Assembly: GCA_015069205.1 (NCBI GenBank)
Contig: SVIZ01000009.1
Span: forward strand, 1 to 64,000
DNA length: 64,000 nucleotides
Reading direction: 5' to 3'
Source: Oscillospiraceae bacterium
GTDB taxonomy: Bacteria; Bacillota; Clostridia; Saccharofermentanales; Saccharofermentanaceae
The position numbers were made by a program, and so were the translations under genes. Positions within the stretch are counted from its first letter, which is position 1. Every line of letters begins with the position of its first letter. The notes beneath the pieces were generated by a model. That model had not been told where the DNA came from. It saw nothing but the letters and a program-made list of their open reading frames with translations, and made no database searches. Below, in pieces: positions 26,239 through 33,921 of this stretch.

Positions 26239-27435
26239 ATGATCGAAGTATTTAAAAATCTGTGGGAGACCTCAGGTATTGCCGCAATGACGTGGCAGCA
26301 GGGCGTGATGATCCTCGTCTCGTTCATCCTGTTCTATCTCGCAATCAAAAAGCAGTATGAGCCTTTGCTCTTACTCCCTATCGCATTCGGTATGCTCCTT
26401 ACAAATCTCCCCTGGCCCGGCGGCGGAATCTTCCACCCCGAATGGTTTGAGGGTGATATCAACTGGGCTGCATTAGGCGGCGGTTATCACGATCCCGCTA
26501 CAGGCACCCACATCGATCCGGGTCTTTTCGACTTCCTGTACATCGGCGTTAAGATGGATATCTTCCCCTGCCTCATCTTCATGGCAGTAGGCGCTATGAC
26601 AGACTTCGGACCCTTGATCTCAAGACCTTCGTCCTTCTTCATGGGTGCAGGCGCTCAGTTCGGTATCTCCTTTGCTTTCGTAGTAGCTTGCCTCCTCGGA
26701 TTCGATCCTCAGGGTGCTGCTTCCATCGGAATCATCGGCGGTGCAGACGGCCCGACGGCTATCTACCTTACATCCAAGCTCGCTCCTGAGCTCCTCGGTG
26801 CTATCGCAATCGCAGCATATTCATACATGGCGCTCATCCCTATGATCCAGCCGCCTATTATGAAGCTCCTTACAACAAAGAAGATGCGTCAGGTAAAGAT
26901 GGAGCAGACAAGACCTGTATCCAAGGCCGAGAAGATCTGCTTCCCTATCATCGTAACTGTTGTATGCGTTCTCATCCTTCCTTCTGTTGCGCCTCTCCTT
27001 GGCTGCCTCATGCTCGGTAACCTCTTCAGAGAATCAGGTGTTACAGACCGTCTCTCAGACACAGCTCAGAACGCAATGTGCAACATCGTAACTATCATGC
27101 TCGGCACATCAGTAGGTGCTACAGCAGTCGGCGCTAACTTCCTTAAGCTCGAGACAGTTAAGATCATCATCATCGGTCTTTGTGCTTTCGCCTTCGCTAC
27201 GGTCGGCGGACTCCTCATCGGCGACATCATGTACTTCCTTTCAAAGGGAAAGATCAACCCGCTCATCGGCGCAGCAGGCGTTTCTGCCGTTCCTATGGCA
27301 GCACGTGTTGCTTCCAAGGTCGGCCAGAAGGAGAATCCTTCCAACTTCCTGCTCATGCACGCCATGGGTCCGAACGTTGCAGGCGTTATCGGTTCAGCAG
27401 TTGCTGCAGGTATCCTGCTCACACTCTTCGGTTAA
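26239..27435 (+). CDS. Na+-translocating decarboxylase beta subunit
   Basis: 398 residues with about ten hydrophobic segments. It decarboxylates biotin-CO2 and exports Na+. Recognised by PLLLLPIAFGMLLTNLP, the SIGIIGGADGPTAIYLTSKLAPELLG core with the Asp that binds Na+, and GTSVGATAVGANFL. It ends the operon, with a terminator 27 bases downstream. With no V-type ATPase or antiporter in the window, the fate of the sodium gradient is not visible. Confidence 0.95.
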   Translation: MIEVFKNLWETSGIAAMTWQQGVMILVSFILFYLAIKKQYEPLLLLPIAFGMLLTNLPWPGGGIFHPEWFEGDINWAALGGGYHDPATGTHIDPGLFDFLYIGVKMDIFPCLIFMAVGAMTDFGPLISRPSSFFMGAGAQFGISFAFVVACLLGFDPQGAASIGIIGGADGPTAIYLTSKLAPELLGAIAIAAYSYMALIPMIQPPIMKLLTTKKMRQVKMEQTRPVSKAEKICFPIIVTVVCVLILPSVAPLLGCLMLGNLFRESGVTDRLSDTAQNAMCNIVTIMLGTSVGATAVGANFLKLETVKIIIIGLCAFAFATVGGLLIGDIMYFLSKGKINPLIGAAGVSAVPMAARVASKVGQKENPSNFLLMHAMGPNVAGVIGSAVAAGILLTLFG

Positions 27436-27461
27436 TAAGAGTTGTAATTAAATAACCTATA

Positions 27462-27485
27462 GGGGCTGTCTCATGAGGCAGCCTC
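27462..27485 (+). terminator. Terminator of the decarboxylase operon
   Basis: GGGGCTGTCTC-AT-GAGGCAGCCTC gives a near-perfect stem of about 10 bp followed by TTTTAG. Confidence 0.85.
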
Positions 27486-27656
27486 TTTTAGTTTCCGGGA
27501 ATTAAGTTGAGACTTATCACCTTAATGTATATATTTATTTGTTTTTATCTTTACTCTGAAACGGCCCTGATTTTCGAGATTTCAGGCGATTTTCCTTGTC
27601 GGGTTTTGTCGGTATTTGTCGGTTGTTTTCGCGGGAATATCTTTCATAATCAAGGC
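27484..27656 (+). other. Odd noncoding block upstream of paralogue B
   Basis: No gene is supported. It contains three TTGTCGG-like copies close together (CTTGTCGGGTTTTGTCGGTATTTGTCGG) and TTTTCGCGGG at 27626-27635. The base composition is TTTTCG-rich, like the block upstream of paralogue A. Confidence 0.45.
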
Positions 27657-28439
27657 ATGAATATAACGGATAAATACATCCCCAGAGAATACCTTTCTCT
27701 CAAAATCAATTACTGCAGACAACGGTTGGAACAGTTGCCTAAAATTTCTTTGGTTGAACATAAAATAAGAGGTGACTCCAAAAAAATAATAAAGATTGAT
27801 GAGCACAAATACTTCGTAAACTCCCAATTCGGCAAAGAGTATTATGACATTTTCCGAGAACGTGAAGAGCTGGAAAAGCAACTGCTAATCTACGAAGCAA
27901 TCTGGAATATCAATTTTAATGGCTCACCTCTATCAGAATGCGTCCCTCGCAAGGTTAAACGGTATCTTTCAATTACCCCATACCAACAGACTGTTATGGA
28001 TAAATCCTTTTTCGACAGCCTCAAGAACGATGACAATACTAAATACAAAAAGTACAAAAGCAATTTCTTTAATGGCATCTATTACAGGTCAGCTGCCGAA
28101 CGTGATATTGCGATCTTCTATACCGAAATGGGAATACCGTTTAAATACGAGCCTTCAATAACTATTGCCGGATTAGTCAAACCCATTAATCCTGATTTTG
28201 CTTTATACATAAAGGAACTCGATTCCTGCAAATTTCATGAGCATTTGGGAATGAAAGAATATGCCGATTATCTCAGGGATACTAAGATCAAATATACCAA
28301 TTATCTTGGGGCGGGATTAATTCCTGATATGGATATCATTTTCACCCAAGATAAGGACGAGGCCCCCTTTGATATCAGGTACCTGGCAGCCAAACTTAAC
28401 AGTGCCGTGTATGGGTCAATAATCTGCAGGGATCCGTAA
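27657..28439 (+). CDS. PD-(D/E)XK nuclease-like protein, paralogue B
   Basis: 260 residues from ATG 27657, the start that aligns with paralogue A; the 50-residue upstream extension in the track is hydrophobic and unlike the family. Motifs are YRSAAERDIA (Glu148), NPDF (Asp180) and FHEHLG (Glu195), matching paralogue A. An N-terminal helical region (IPREYLSLKINYCRQRLEQLP) and the end (APFDIRYLAAKL against PLDIRTLDRI) also match. The Shine-Dalgarno is poor (AAGG next to ATG). The gene looks more AT-rich than its neighbours and lies between two odd noncoding blocks. Nuclease role is inferred. Confidence 0.6.
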   Translation: MNITDKYIPREYLSLKINYCRQRLEQLPKISLVEHKIRGDSKKIIKIDEHKYFVNSQFGKEYYDIFREREELEKQLLIYEAIWNINFNGSPLSECVPRKVKRYLSITPYQQTVMDKSFFDSLKNDDNTKYKKYKSNFFNGIYYRSAAERDIAIFYTEMGIPFKYEPSITIAGLVKPINPDFALYIKELDSCKFHEHLGMKEYADYLRDTKIKYTNYLGAGLIPDMDIIFTQDKDEAPFDIRYLAAKLNSAVYGSIICRDP

Positions 28440-28456
28440 GTGACATAGCTAATTGG

Positions 28457-28561
28457 TTGTCGACGAAATGTCGACGGAGATGGCACTTTTCATCGACAAA
28501 ATATTCAAATCGGGGCTGATTTGACGAGACTGTTGACGATTTTTCTTGATTTCGTCGACAA
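28457..28561. repeat. Inverted and direct GTCGAC repeats downstream of paralogue B
   Basis: TTGTCGACGAAAT (28457-28469) is repeated as ATTTCGTCGACAA (28549-28561), a perfect 13-bp inverted repeat 79 bases apart. GTCGAC occurs four times between 28459 and 28570, and related TGACGA strings lie between. No coding frame is supported here. Confidence 0.7.
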
Positions 28562-28615
28562 ATCGTCGACAGTATCTCCGATAATGTGAAAAAGGCATCT
28601 CCCGTTTCTGACACA

Positions 28616-28700
28616 GCGAAAACAGGGGCACCTGGCACCGCGAAAGTAAGTCATTTCACCCCGAAAGTAACCCTTTCCCAACGCGAAAACGCCTCGCCGC
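28616..28700. repeat. Scattered GCGAAA(A/G) motif cluster
   Basis: The copies are GCGAAAAC, CGCGAAAGTAA, CCCGAAAGTAA, CGCGAAAAC and finally ACGCAAAAG. Spacing is irregular. The same GCGAAAAC occurs twice in the tandem repeats by paralogue A (near 6795 and 6837), which links the two loci. Confidence 0.5.
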
Positions 28701-28725
28701 CGCAAACACTACCCAAAACGCAAAA

Positions 28726-28755
28726 GCCCCTCCGGAGGAGATCCTCCGAAGGGGC
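28726..28755 (-). terminator. Terminator of the flotillin gene
   Basis: GCCCCTNCGGAGG...CCTCCGNAGGGGC stem (about 12 bp with one mismatch) followed on the minus strand by TTTTGCGTTTT. Confidence 0.85.
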
Positions 28756-28796
28756 AGGTTTGTTAATCAGTTACAGCAACTAATCACAGCTTGTAA

Positions 28797-30407
28797 TTAA
28801 GCCTCTGTCGTCGGTGCGGTGGGTGCCTGAGGTGCAGCAGGTGCTTCCGGAGCGGCCGGAGCAGCCGGAGCTGTTGTGGCAGGAGCGCCGCTTACTGTCT
28901 CAATTGCATCGCCTGTGGATACGTTCAGTGTCTGAAGTCCATCAAGGCCTGATACTGTGATGTTCTTGTTGACCTTTGCATCGTAGGTGTTAGCCTTCAT
29001 GATCTCTCTGATGTCGATGCCGGTTGTTTCCTTTACGGACTCAATTGTCTGTGCAAGGACCGAAGGAACATAAGAGCCCATTGAGCCTACGCCTGTGTCG
29101 CCGCCATTGCCTGAATCGATAATTGTTACCTTGTCGATCGTAGACAGAGGCTTTGCGATTTCTGCTGCCATTTCAGGAAGTGCCTTAACGATCATTTCCA
29201 TCATGGCTGCCTGGCCGTACTTCTTCATAGCTTCAGCCTTCTTCTCGAGAGCTTCAGCTTCTGCTAAACCCTTTGCAGCGATTGCTGCAGCTTCAGCTTC
29301 ACCGACCTTGCGGATACCTTCAGCTTCCTGCTGCTTAGCAAAGAGGTCTGCCTCAGCCTGAACCTTGCGAGCTTCTGCTGCCTTCTCGAGTTCGAACTTC
29401 TCAGCTTCTGCGTTTCTCTGTCTCTCATAGAGAGCAGCGTCTGCAGCCTGCTGCTTTGCGAACTTCTCAGCTTCTGCCTTCTTCTTGACTTCAGCGTCGA
29501 GAGCCTGCTCTTTAACTTCAGCTTCCTTTCTCTTGAGGTCGACTTCCTTCTCCTGACGAGCGATGTCGGCATTGGTCTTTGTGACCTCGATTGTCTTACG
29601 CTGATTCTCTTTCTGAATCTCGTAAGCTGCGTCAGCTTCAGCCTGCTTTGTGTCCTCAATCGTCTTGAGTTCTGCTCTCTTGATGGAGAGTTCATTCTGC
29701 TTTACTGCGATCTCTGTATCAGCTGCGACCTTAGCATCGTTTGCTTCCTTCTGAGCCTGAGCCTGAGCGATTGCTACGTCTCTGTCAGCCTGAGCCTTTG
29801 CGATGGAAGCATCCTTCTGGATCTTAGCCATGTTGTCCTGACCCAACGCATTGATGAGGTCCTTCTCATCTGTTACGTGCTGTACGTTGCAGGAGATGAT
29901 CTCGATACCGAGACGCTTCATGTCTTCCTGAGCTTTCTGCTGAACCTCGTCACCGAACTTCTTTCTGTCGTTGCAGAGGTCCTTCAGTGTGATCGTACCG
30001 ATGATCTCTCTCATGTTACCCTGGAGGGAGTCAACGAGGGAATCGCTGATCTGCTGCTCTTTCATGTTGAGGAAGTTCTTCATGGCGATCTTAACGCCTT
30101 CACCTTCGCTCATTACTCTTACCTTTGCAACTGCGTCGATGTTAACACCGATGAAGTCTGCTGTAGGTACGTAACCGTCTGTCTTGATATCAATTGAGAT
30201 CTGCTTTACGAGGAGCTCGTCTTTTCTCTCGAAGAAGGGCATCTTGAGTCCTGCTCTACCGATCAGGATCTTAGGGTTCTTGCGAAGACCTGAGATGATA
30301 TAAGCTTTATCCGGCGGTGCCTTTACATAGCTGCAGATTATGATGATGATTACCACGATGGCAATAATAATTGCTGCAACGATAGGTCCTGTTAAAAATT
30401 CTGGCAT
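28797..30407 (-). CDS. floT: Flotillin-like SPFH protein
   Basis: 536 residues. An N-terminal membrane anchor (about 5-32, VAAIIIAIVVIIIIICSYV) is followed by an SPFH domain and a long coiled-coil rich in KAEAE and EAEKF repeats (about 200-410). The flotillin C-terminal region then contains ALPEMAAEIAKPLSTIDKVTIID. An Ala/Pro tail of about 30 residues ends the protein and is unusual. Flotillins organise functional membrane microdomains. ATG 30407 follows AGGAGG by 9 bases; the track start is 12 codons early. It stands alone with its own promoter and terminator. Confidence 0.93.
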   Translation of the reverse strand: MPEFLTGPIVAAIIIAIVVIIIIICSYVKAPPDKAYIISGLRKNPKILIGRAGLKMPFFERKDELLVKQISIDIKTDGYVPTADFIGVNIDAVAKVRVMSEGEGVKIAMKNFLNMKEQQISDSLVDSLQGNMREIIGTITLKDLCNDRKKFGDEVQQKAQEDMKRLGIEIISCNVQHVTDEKDLINALGQDNMAKIQKDASIAKAQADRDVAIAQAQAQKEANDAKVAADTEIAVKQNELSIKRAELKTIEDTKQAEADAAYEIQKENQRKTIEVTKTNADIARQEKEVDLKRKEAEVKEQALDAEVKKKAEAEKFAKQQAADAALYERQRNAEAEKFELEKAAEARKVQAEADLFAKQQEAEGIRKVGEAEAAAIAAKGLAEAEALEKKAEAMKKYGQAAMMEMIVKALPEMAAEIAKPLSTIDKVTIIDSGNGGDTGVGSMGSYVPSVLAQTIESVKETTGIDIREIMKANTYDAKVNKNITVSGLDGLQTLNVSTGDAIETVSGAPATTAPAAPAAPEAPAAPQAPTAPTTEA

Positions 30408-30485
30408 TTTCCTAATCCTCCTATTTCTTAAAAAACCCCACACCGTGTTGACCGCGGTACGGGGACGCCATATGTTTATAAAGAT

Positions 30486-30513
30486 ATTTTACAATATGGG
30501 TACCCCCGGTCAA
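30486..30513 (-). promoter_or_regulatory. Promoter of the flotillin gene
   Basis: On the minus strand TTGACC (30513-30508), 16-base spacer, TAAAAT (30491-30486), about 80 bases above the ATG. The remaining 30514-30665 contains no recognised gene. Confidence 0.65.
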
Positions 30514-30669
30514 GAAAAATCGTATTCCGCAAAATCCGATTTGTATATTTGAATAATTTGGAATATCCCCTTTTATGCGGGTTTAATATTTTTCCACAAT
30601 TTCGCACATCGAAAACGGCTCAAACGCAACTATAGGTAGAATCAGAGGGTTTTCGAAGGGCAATAAAAA

Positions 30670-30689
30670 CGCCCTCTAAAACGAGGGCG
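30670..30689 (-). terminator. Terminator of the haemolysin III gene
   Basis: CGCCCTC-GTTTTA-GAGGGCG (7 bp) followed by TTTTTATTG on the minus strand, 26 bases after the stop codon. Confidence 0.88.
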
Positions 30690-30715
30690 CAACTGTTACT
30701 TAATAAGTATTTATA

Positions 30716-31540
30716 TTAACCAAAGAAGTATACGAATCCCAAAACGTGGAGCACGAGTCCTGCGAGGATGAAGAAGTGCCATACCATGTGGGAGAACTTG
30801 AATCTTCTCTTTGAAGGAGCGAAGAAGATACCTACCGTATAAACGATCGCACCGGAGATAAGGAGCCAGAAGCAAAGGTGTGATACGTTGTTGTAGAACT
30901 CGATGATCCTGAAGATGATAGCCCATCCCATTACCGCATAGATGAAGTATGTGAATCCCTTGCCGACCTTTGTGTGATAAGCAAGCGCGGTAACGAGTAC
31001 GCCGGCGATCGCCATAAGAGCTTCAAGAGCCCAGAGTACCGAACCGGAAATGGGACCTAAAACATTTATGCAGATAGGTGTGTAAGCACCGAGAATTGCG
31101 AAGTAAGCTACGCTTCTGTTTACCTTGTTCATGATCCTCTTGTGAGGTGTACCGTGCTTCATGAGGTGGTAAACCGTGGACATGAGCAGAGCGAGGATCA
31201 GGGTGATGAAGAAAGCAGAGATGCCGATGACCGACATAACTACGTGAGCCTGTGTCACGCCTGCTTCAGAAGAAGTGCTGATATAAGTATTGATTGCAGC
31301 GAAAGGAAGAAGTCCAAGGAGATAAAGTGCGGGAACGCCGGCTGTAAGTGAGTTGCCGACTTCTTCGCCGAATGTCTCGTATGTCTTGTGGAGACCTCTC
31401 TGGACTGCGCGCTTGGAGCTCTCAAACCATGTAAGATCCTTCAGACCTTCCTCGAGAGGGTCTTCACCTGTCGTAGCGGCATGCTTCTTGTCATCGCTGC
31501 CAGCCAGCATGGTTTTCCAGTATCTTTTATTTTTTGCCAT
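30716..31540 (-). CDS. Haemolysin III / PAQR family membrane protein
   Basis: 274 residues with about seven membrane spans after a 65-residue soluble N-terminus. The family metal-site motifs are present: STVYHLMKHG near the second span and SHMVWHFFILAG at the end, giving conserved Ser/His residues. Bacterial members are named after haemolysin III, but most have no shown toxin role and are now seen as possible metal-dependent hydrolases of the PAQR fold. The longer N-terminus (WFESSKRAVQRGLHKTYETF) is extra. GGAGATTCAAATCG precedes ATG. Confidence 0.88.
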   Translation of the reverse strand: MAKNKRYWKTMLAGSDDKKHAATTGEDPLEEGLKDLTWFESSKRAVQRGLHKTYETFGEEVGNSLTAGVPALYLLGLLPFAAINTYISTSSEAGVTQAHVVMSVIGISAFFITLILALLMSTVYHLMKHGTPHKRIMNKVNRSVAYFAILGAYTPICINVLGPISGSVLWALEALMAIAGVLVTALAYHTKVGKGFTYFIYAVMGWAIIFRIIEFYNNVSHLCFWLLISGAIVYTVGIFFAPSKRRFKFSHMVWHFFILAGLVLHVLGFVYFFG

Positions 31541-31636
31541 CGATTTGAATCTCCGTCCTATTATTCAACCGATATATTTTACAAGGTGAGCGGTATGTTT
31601 TCAACCACCGGAGCTTGTCCCTGTAAGAAAACGGAA

Positions 31637-32641
31637 TTACTCCTCTTTATCCCCTGTTTCTGATGAAGGAGATCCAAGAGGAATTGCCTCATCGGATTTC
31701 GGAGCGGGAGCTCCCAAAGGAATAGCTTCGTTTGCCTTCGGTTTGGGTGCGCCCATAGGGATGGCCTCGTCTGACTTGGGCTTCGGAGCGCCCATGGGAA
31801 TGACTTCTTCAGTCTTAACTTCCTTCTTGGGGCCCGGTTTCAGAGCCCCGACCTTTTTTTGCTCGGGTGCGGCGACACCGACGTGAACGGGTCTTACCGG
31901 CGCCCTGACACCGGCACGCTTTGTTGAGTGGCCTTCCTTCATGGCAGGCTTTTCTTCCTTTTCTGAAGGAGGCATATCTATTACGTCGTCGCCGGGCTTT
32001 TCGACGGGCTGGTTCTTACGCGTGATATCGGCAGGTGTCTGTGCAGTAACGGGTGCGCTGATGACGGTACCAAGTACTTCCGGCTTCTCGGGTGCTTCAG
32101 GCGCCTTTGAAGGTGCGGGTGCAGCCTGGTCGGGAGTCATGGGGTTGAGCTGCTCGGAAAGATATGCTCTTCTGTAGAAGCGCAGGATCCTGAAGACGAC
32201 GGGCCAGACGATAGCAACAGGCAGGAACCAGTAAACGACTGAAGATGCGGCATTGTTGCCGATGAGTGGTGAAAGTGCTGCGAAAGGTGCCTGCATTACG
32301 GCATAGATGGCTCTTAAGCAGAGGGCTCCGAGGATGTGGCCCATGCTTGCGCCATCGCCCACGATGAGCTCGGGTGCGGGATAGAACCACAGAGGGAAAT
32401 ATGCGAGAAGGCCGTATGCGGCAAGACCCCAGTTGATCCATTCCTTCTTCTTGAATGCTGCGAAAAACGGCAGGAAGAAAAGGAAGAACAATGTGTAGAG
32501 CACGCTCATGAGGCGCTCGAACGTGGTGAAGTCTCTGGGGATTATCTGGTTCCAGGTGAAATAGAGCGGCTTAAAACATACGAAAGTCAACGCTCCCGCG
32601 ATAAGGCCCAAGAATACACATGTGAAGTAGTCTCTTCTCAT
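31637..32641 (-). CDS. Membrane protein with a Pro/Lys-rich repeat tail, unknown function
   Basis: 334 residues from ATG 32641, which follows AAGGGG; the track start is 16 codons early. The first 170 residues hold about four membrane spans. The remaining half is a soluble Pro/Ala/Lys/Glu-rich tail ending in four copies of about 13 residues (EVIPMGAPKPKSD, EAIPMGAPKPKAN, EAIPLGAPAPKSD, EAIPLGSP). I do not recognise a family. The tail could be a binding platform or a spacer through the wall, depending on topology. It lies 96 bases upstream of the haemolysin III gene on the same strand. Confidence 0.75.
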   Translation of the reverse strand: MRRDYFTCVFLGLIAGALTFVCFKPLYFTWNQIIPRDFTTFERLMSVLYTLFFLFFLPFFAAFKKKEWINWGLAAYGLLAYFPLWFYPAPELIVGDGASMGHILGALCLRAIYAVMQAPFAALSPLIGNNAASSVVYWFLPVAIVWPVVFRILRFYRRAYLSEQLNPMTPDQAAPAPSKAPEAPEKPEVLGTVISAPVTAQTPADITRKNQPVEKPGDDVIDMPPSEKEEKPAMKEGHSTKRAGVRAPVRPVHVGVAAPEQKKVGALKPGPKKEVKTEEVIPMGAPKPKSDEAIPMGAPKPKANEAIPLGAPAPKSDEAIPLGSPSSETGDKEE

Positions 32642-32749
32642 ATATCCCCTTACATAAAAAAGATCGGCTGTCCTGAAACCCAAAAACAACCAACCCTATT
32701 TTAATACAAAAGATAGGTAATATAAAATGCCTGAAGCTGAGACCGTTTT

Positions 32750-33706
32750 TTACTCAGGATCCGAATATGTTCTCCTGATGATATTGAATCTGGGTCTGTT
32801 TTTTGTCTCCATATAAATCTTTCCGACATATTCTCCAACTACACCGATGCTTATCAGTTGTATTCCTCCGAGGAAACAGACAATACAAGTGCTGCTGGCC
32901 CAACCTTCAACAGTATTTCCGGTAAAATACGCTACAAACGACCAAACAACACCTATGAAACATAAAAACGTAATAAACATTCCGAAAGTTATGATTATTC
33001 TAAGCGGTTTTATGCTAAGACTTGTTATTCCGTCCATGGCGAGATTTATCATCTTTCCTAACGGATAATGCGTTTTCCCTGCAACTCTTTCTGTTCTGGA
33101 ATAGTAAACTGATGAGCTCTTGTAGCCTAACAAAGGAATTAATCCTCTTAAATACATATTGACTTCGTGATAGTTCATCAATTCTTTAACAACAACATTT
33201 GACATAAGTCTGTAGTCTGCATGATTATAGACAACCTTTGAACCCATCCAGGCCAGAAATCTATAAAAGAACTGTGCAGAATGTCTTTTAAAGAAAGAAT
33301 CTTTCTTTCTGTCTTTTCTGACGCCGTAAACAATTTCACTACCATTTTGATATTCCTTGATCATCTCATCAACGGCATTGATATCGTCTTGTCCGTCACA
33401 GTCCATAGATATAGTAATGTCGCATTTGTCAACTGTCTCAGAAAGACCTGCAAGCAGTGCATTTTGGTGACCATAGTTACGCGCAAGAGAAATGCCTATT
33501 ACGCATGAGTTCTTCTCAGACTGCTCCCTTATAATTCCCCATGTATTATCCGTACTCCCGTCATTAACAAATAAAACTTTGCTATCTTCACTTATGGTTC
33601 CGTTTACGGTCAAAGAATTTATCTTATCGGTAAAAAGACCAACCGTTAATGGAAGTACGCTTTCTTCGTTATAGCAAGGTACTACAATATATAAGCAAGG
33701 TTTCAT
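32750..33706 (-). CDS. GtrB/DPM1-like GT2 glycosyltransferase
   Basis: 318 residues. An N-terminal GT2 domain (VVPCYNEESVLPLTV, LFVNDGSTDNT, SMDCDGQDD with the DxD-type metal site, NHADYRLMS) and two C-terminal membrane spans (about 228-250 and 262-285) match enzymes that move a sugar from a nucleotide donor to undecaprenyl or dolichyl phosphate. The acceptor and sugar are unknown; no flippase or polymer transferase is beside it. It looks more AT-rich than the flanking genes. A 10-codon leader ORF overlaps its ATG. Confidence 0.9.
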   Translation of the reverse strand: MKPCLYIVVPCYNEESVLPLTVGLFTDKINSLTVNGTISEDSKVLFVNDGSTDNTWGIIREQSEKNSCVIGISLARNYGHQNALLAGLSETVDKCDITISMDCDGQDDINAVDEMIKEYQNGSEIVYGVRKDRKKDSFFKRHSAQFFYRFLAWMGSKVVYNHADYRLMSNVVVKELMNYHEVNMYLRGLIPLLGYKSSSVYYSRTERVAGKTHYPLGKMINLAMDGITSLSIKPLRIIITFGMFITFLCFIGVVWSFVAYFTGNTVEGWASSTCIVCFLGGIQLISIGVVGEYVGKIYMETKNRPRFNIIRRTYSDPE

Positions 33707-33735
33707 TCCGGGGTTACCTCTTTGGCTTTATGCAT
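33703..33735 (-). CDS. Ten-residue leader ORF overlapping the GT2 start
   Basis: ATG at 33735 is preceded by AGGAGATGAGTTAA, stronger than the GT2 gene's own GAGGT. The frame reads MHKAKEVTPE and stops in ATGA, where ATG starts the glycosyltransferase. Such coupling could set GT2 translation. It is too short for the ORF track and its reality is not proven. Confidence 0.45.
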   Translation of the reverse strand: MHKAKEVTPE

Positions 33736-33840
33736 TTAACTCATCTCCTATTGCCAATGAACAACATATTAATGTTAACACAAAAAACTGACACAGACTT
33801 TATGATCAAATCGATTTGTACTAAAAGCTTGTAAAGCAAA

Positions 33841-33866
33841 AATACGGGAAATTACCTTCCCGTATT
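33841..33866. terminator. Bidirectional terminator next to the GH3 gene
   Basis: AATACGGGAA-ATTACC-TTCCCGTATT is a perfect 10-bp stem with T-rich sequence on both strands. It terminates the minus-strand GH3 gene. The rest of 33736-33921 holds a possible GT2 promoter region and nothing else. Confidence 0.88.
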
Positions 33867-33921
33867 TTTAGCAATCGCTTTACTGAATAAATCAAATTTG
33901 CCAGCTGGTCTATTATTCCGG

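Noticed and set aside
28457-28700. CRISPR or attachment site at the GTCGAC/GCGAAA block
   Set aside because: Irregular spacing, very short motifs and no integrase, tRNA or cas gene nearby.
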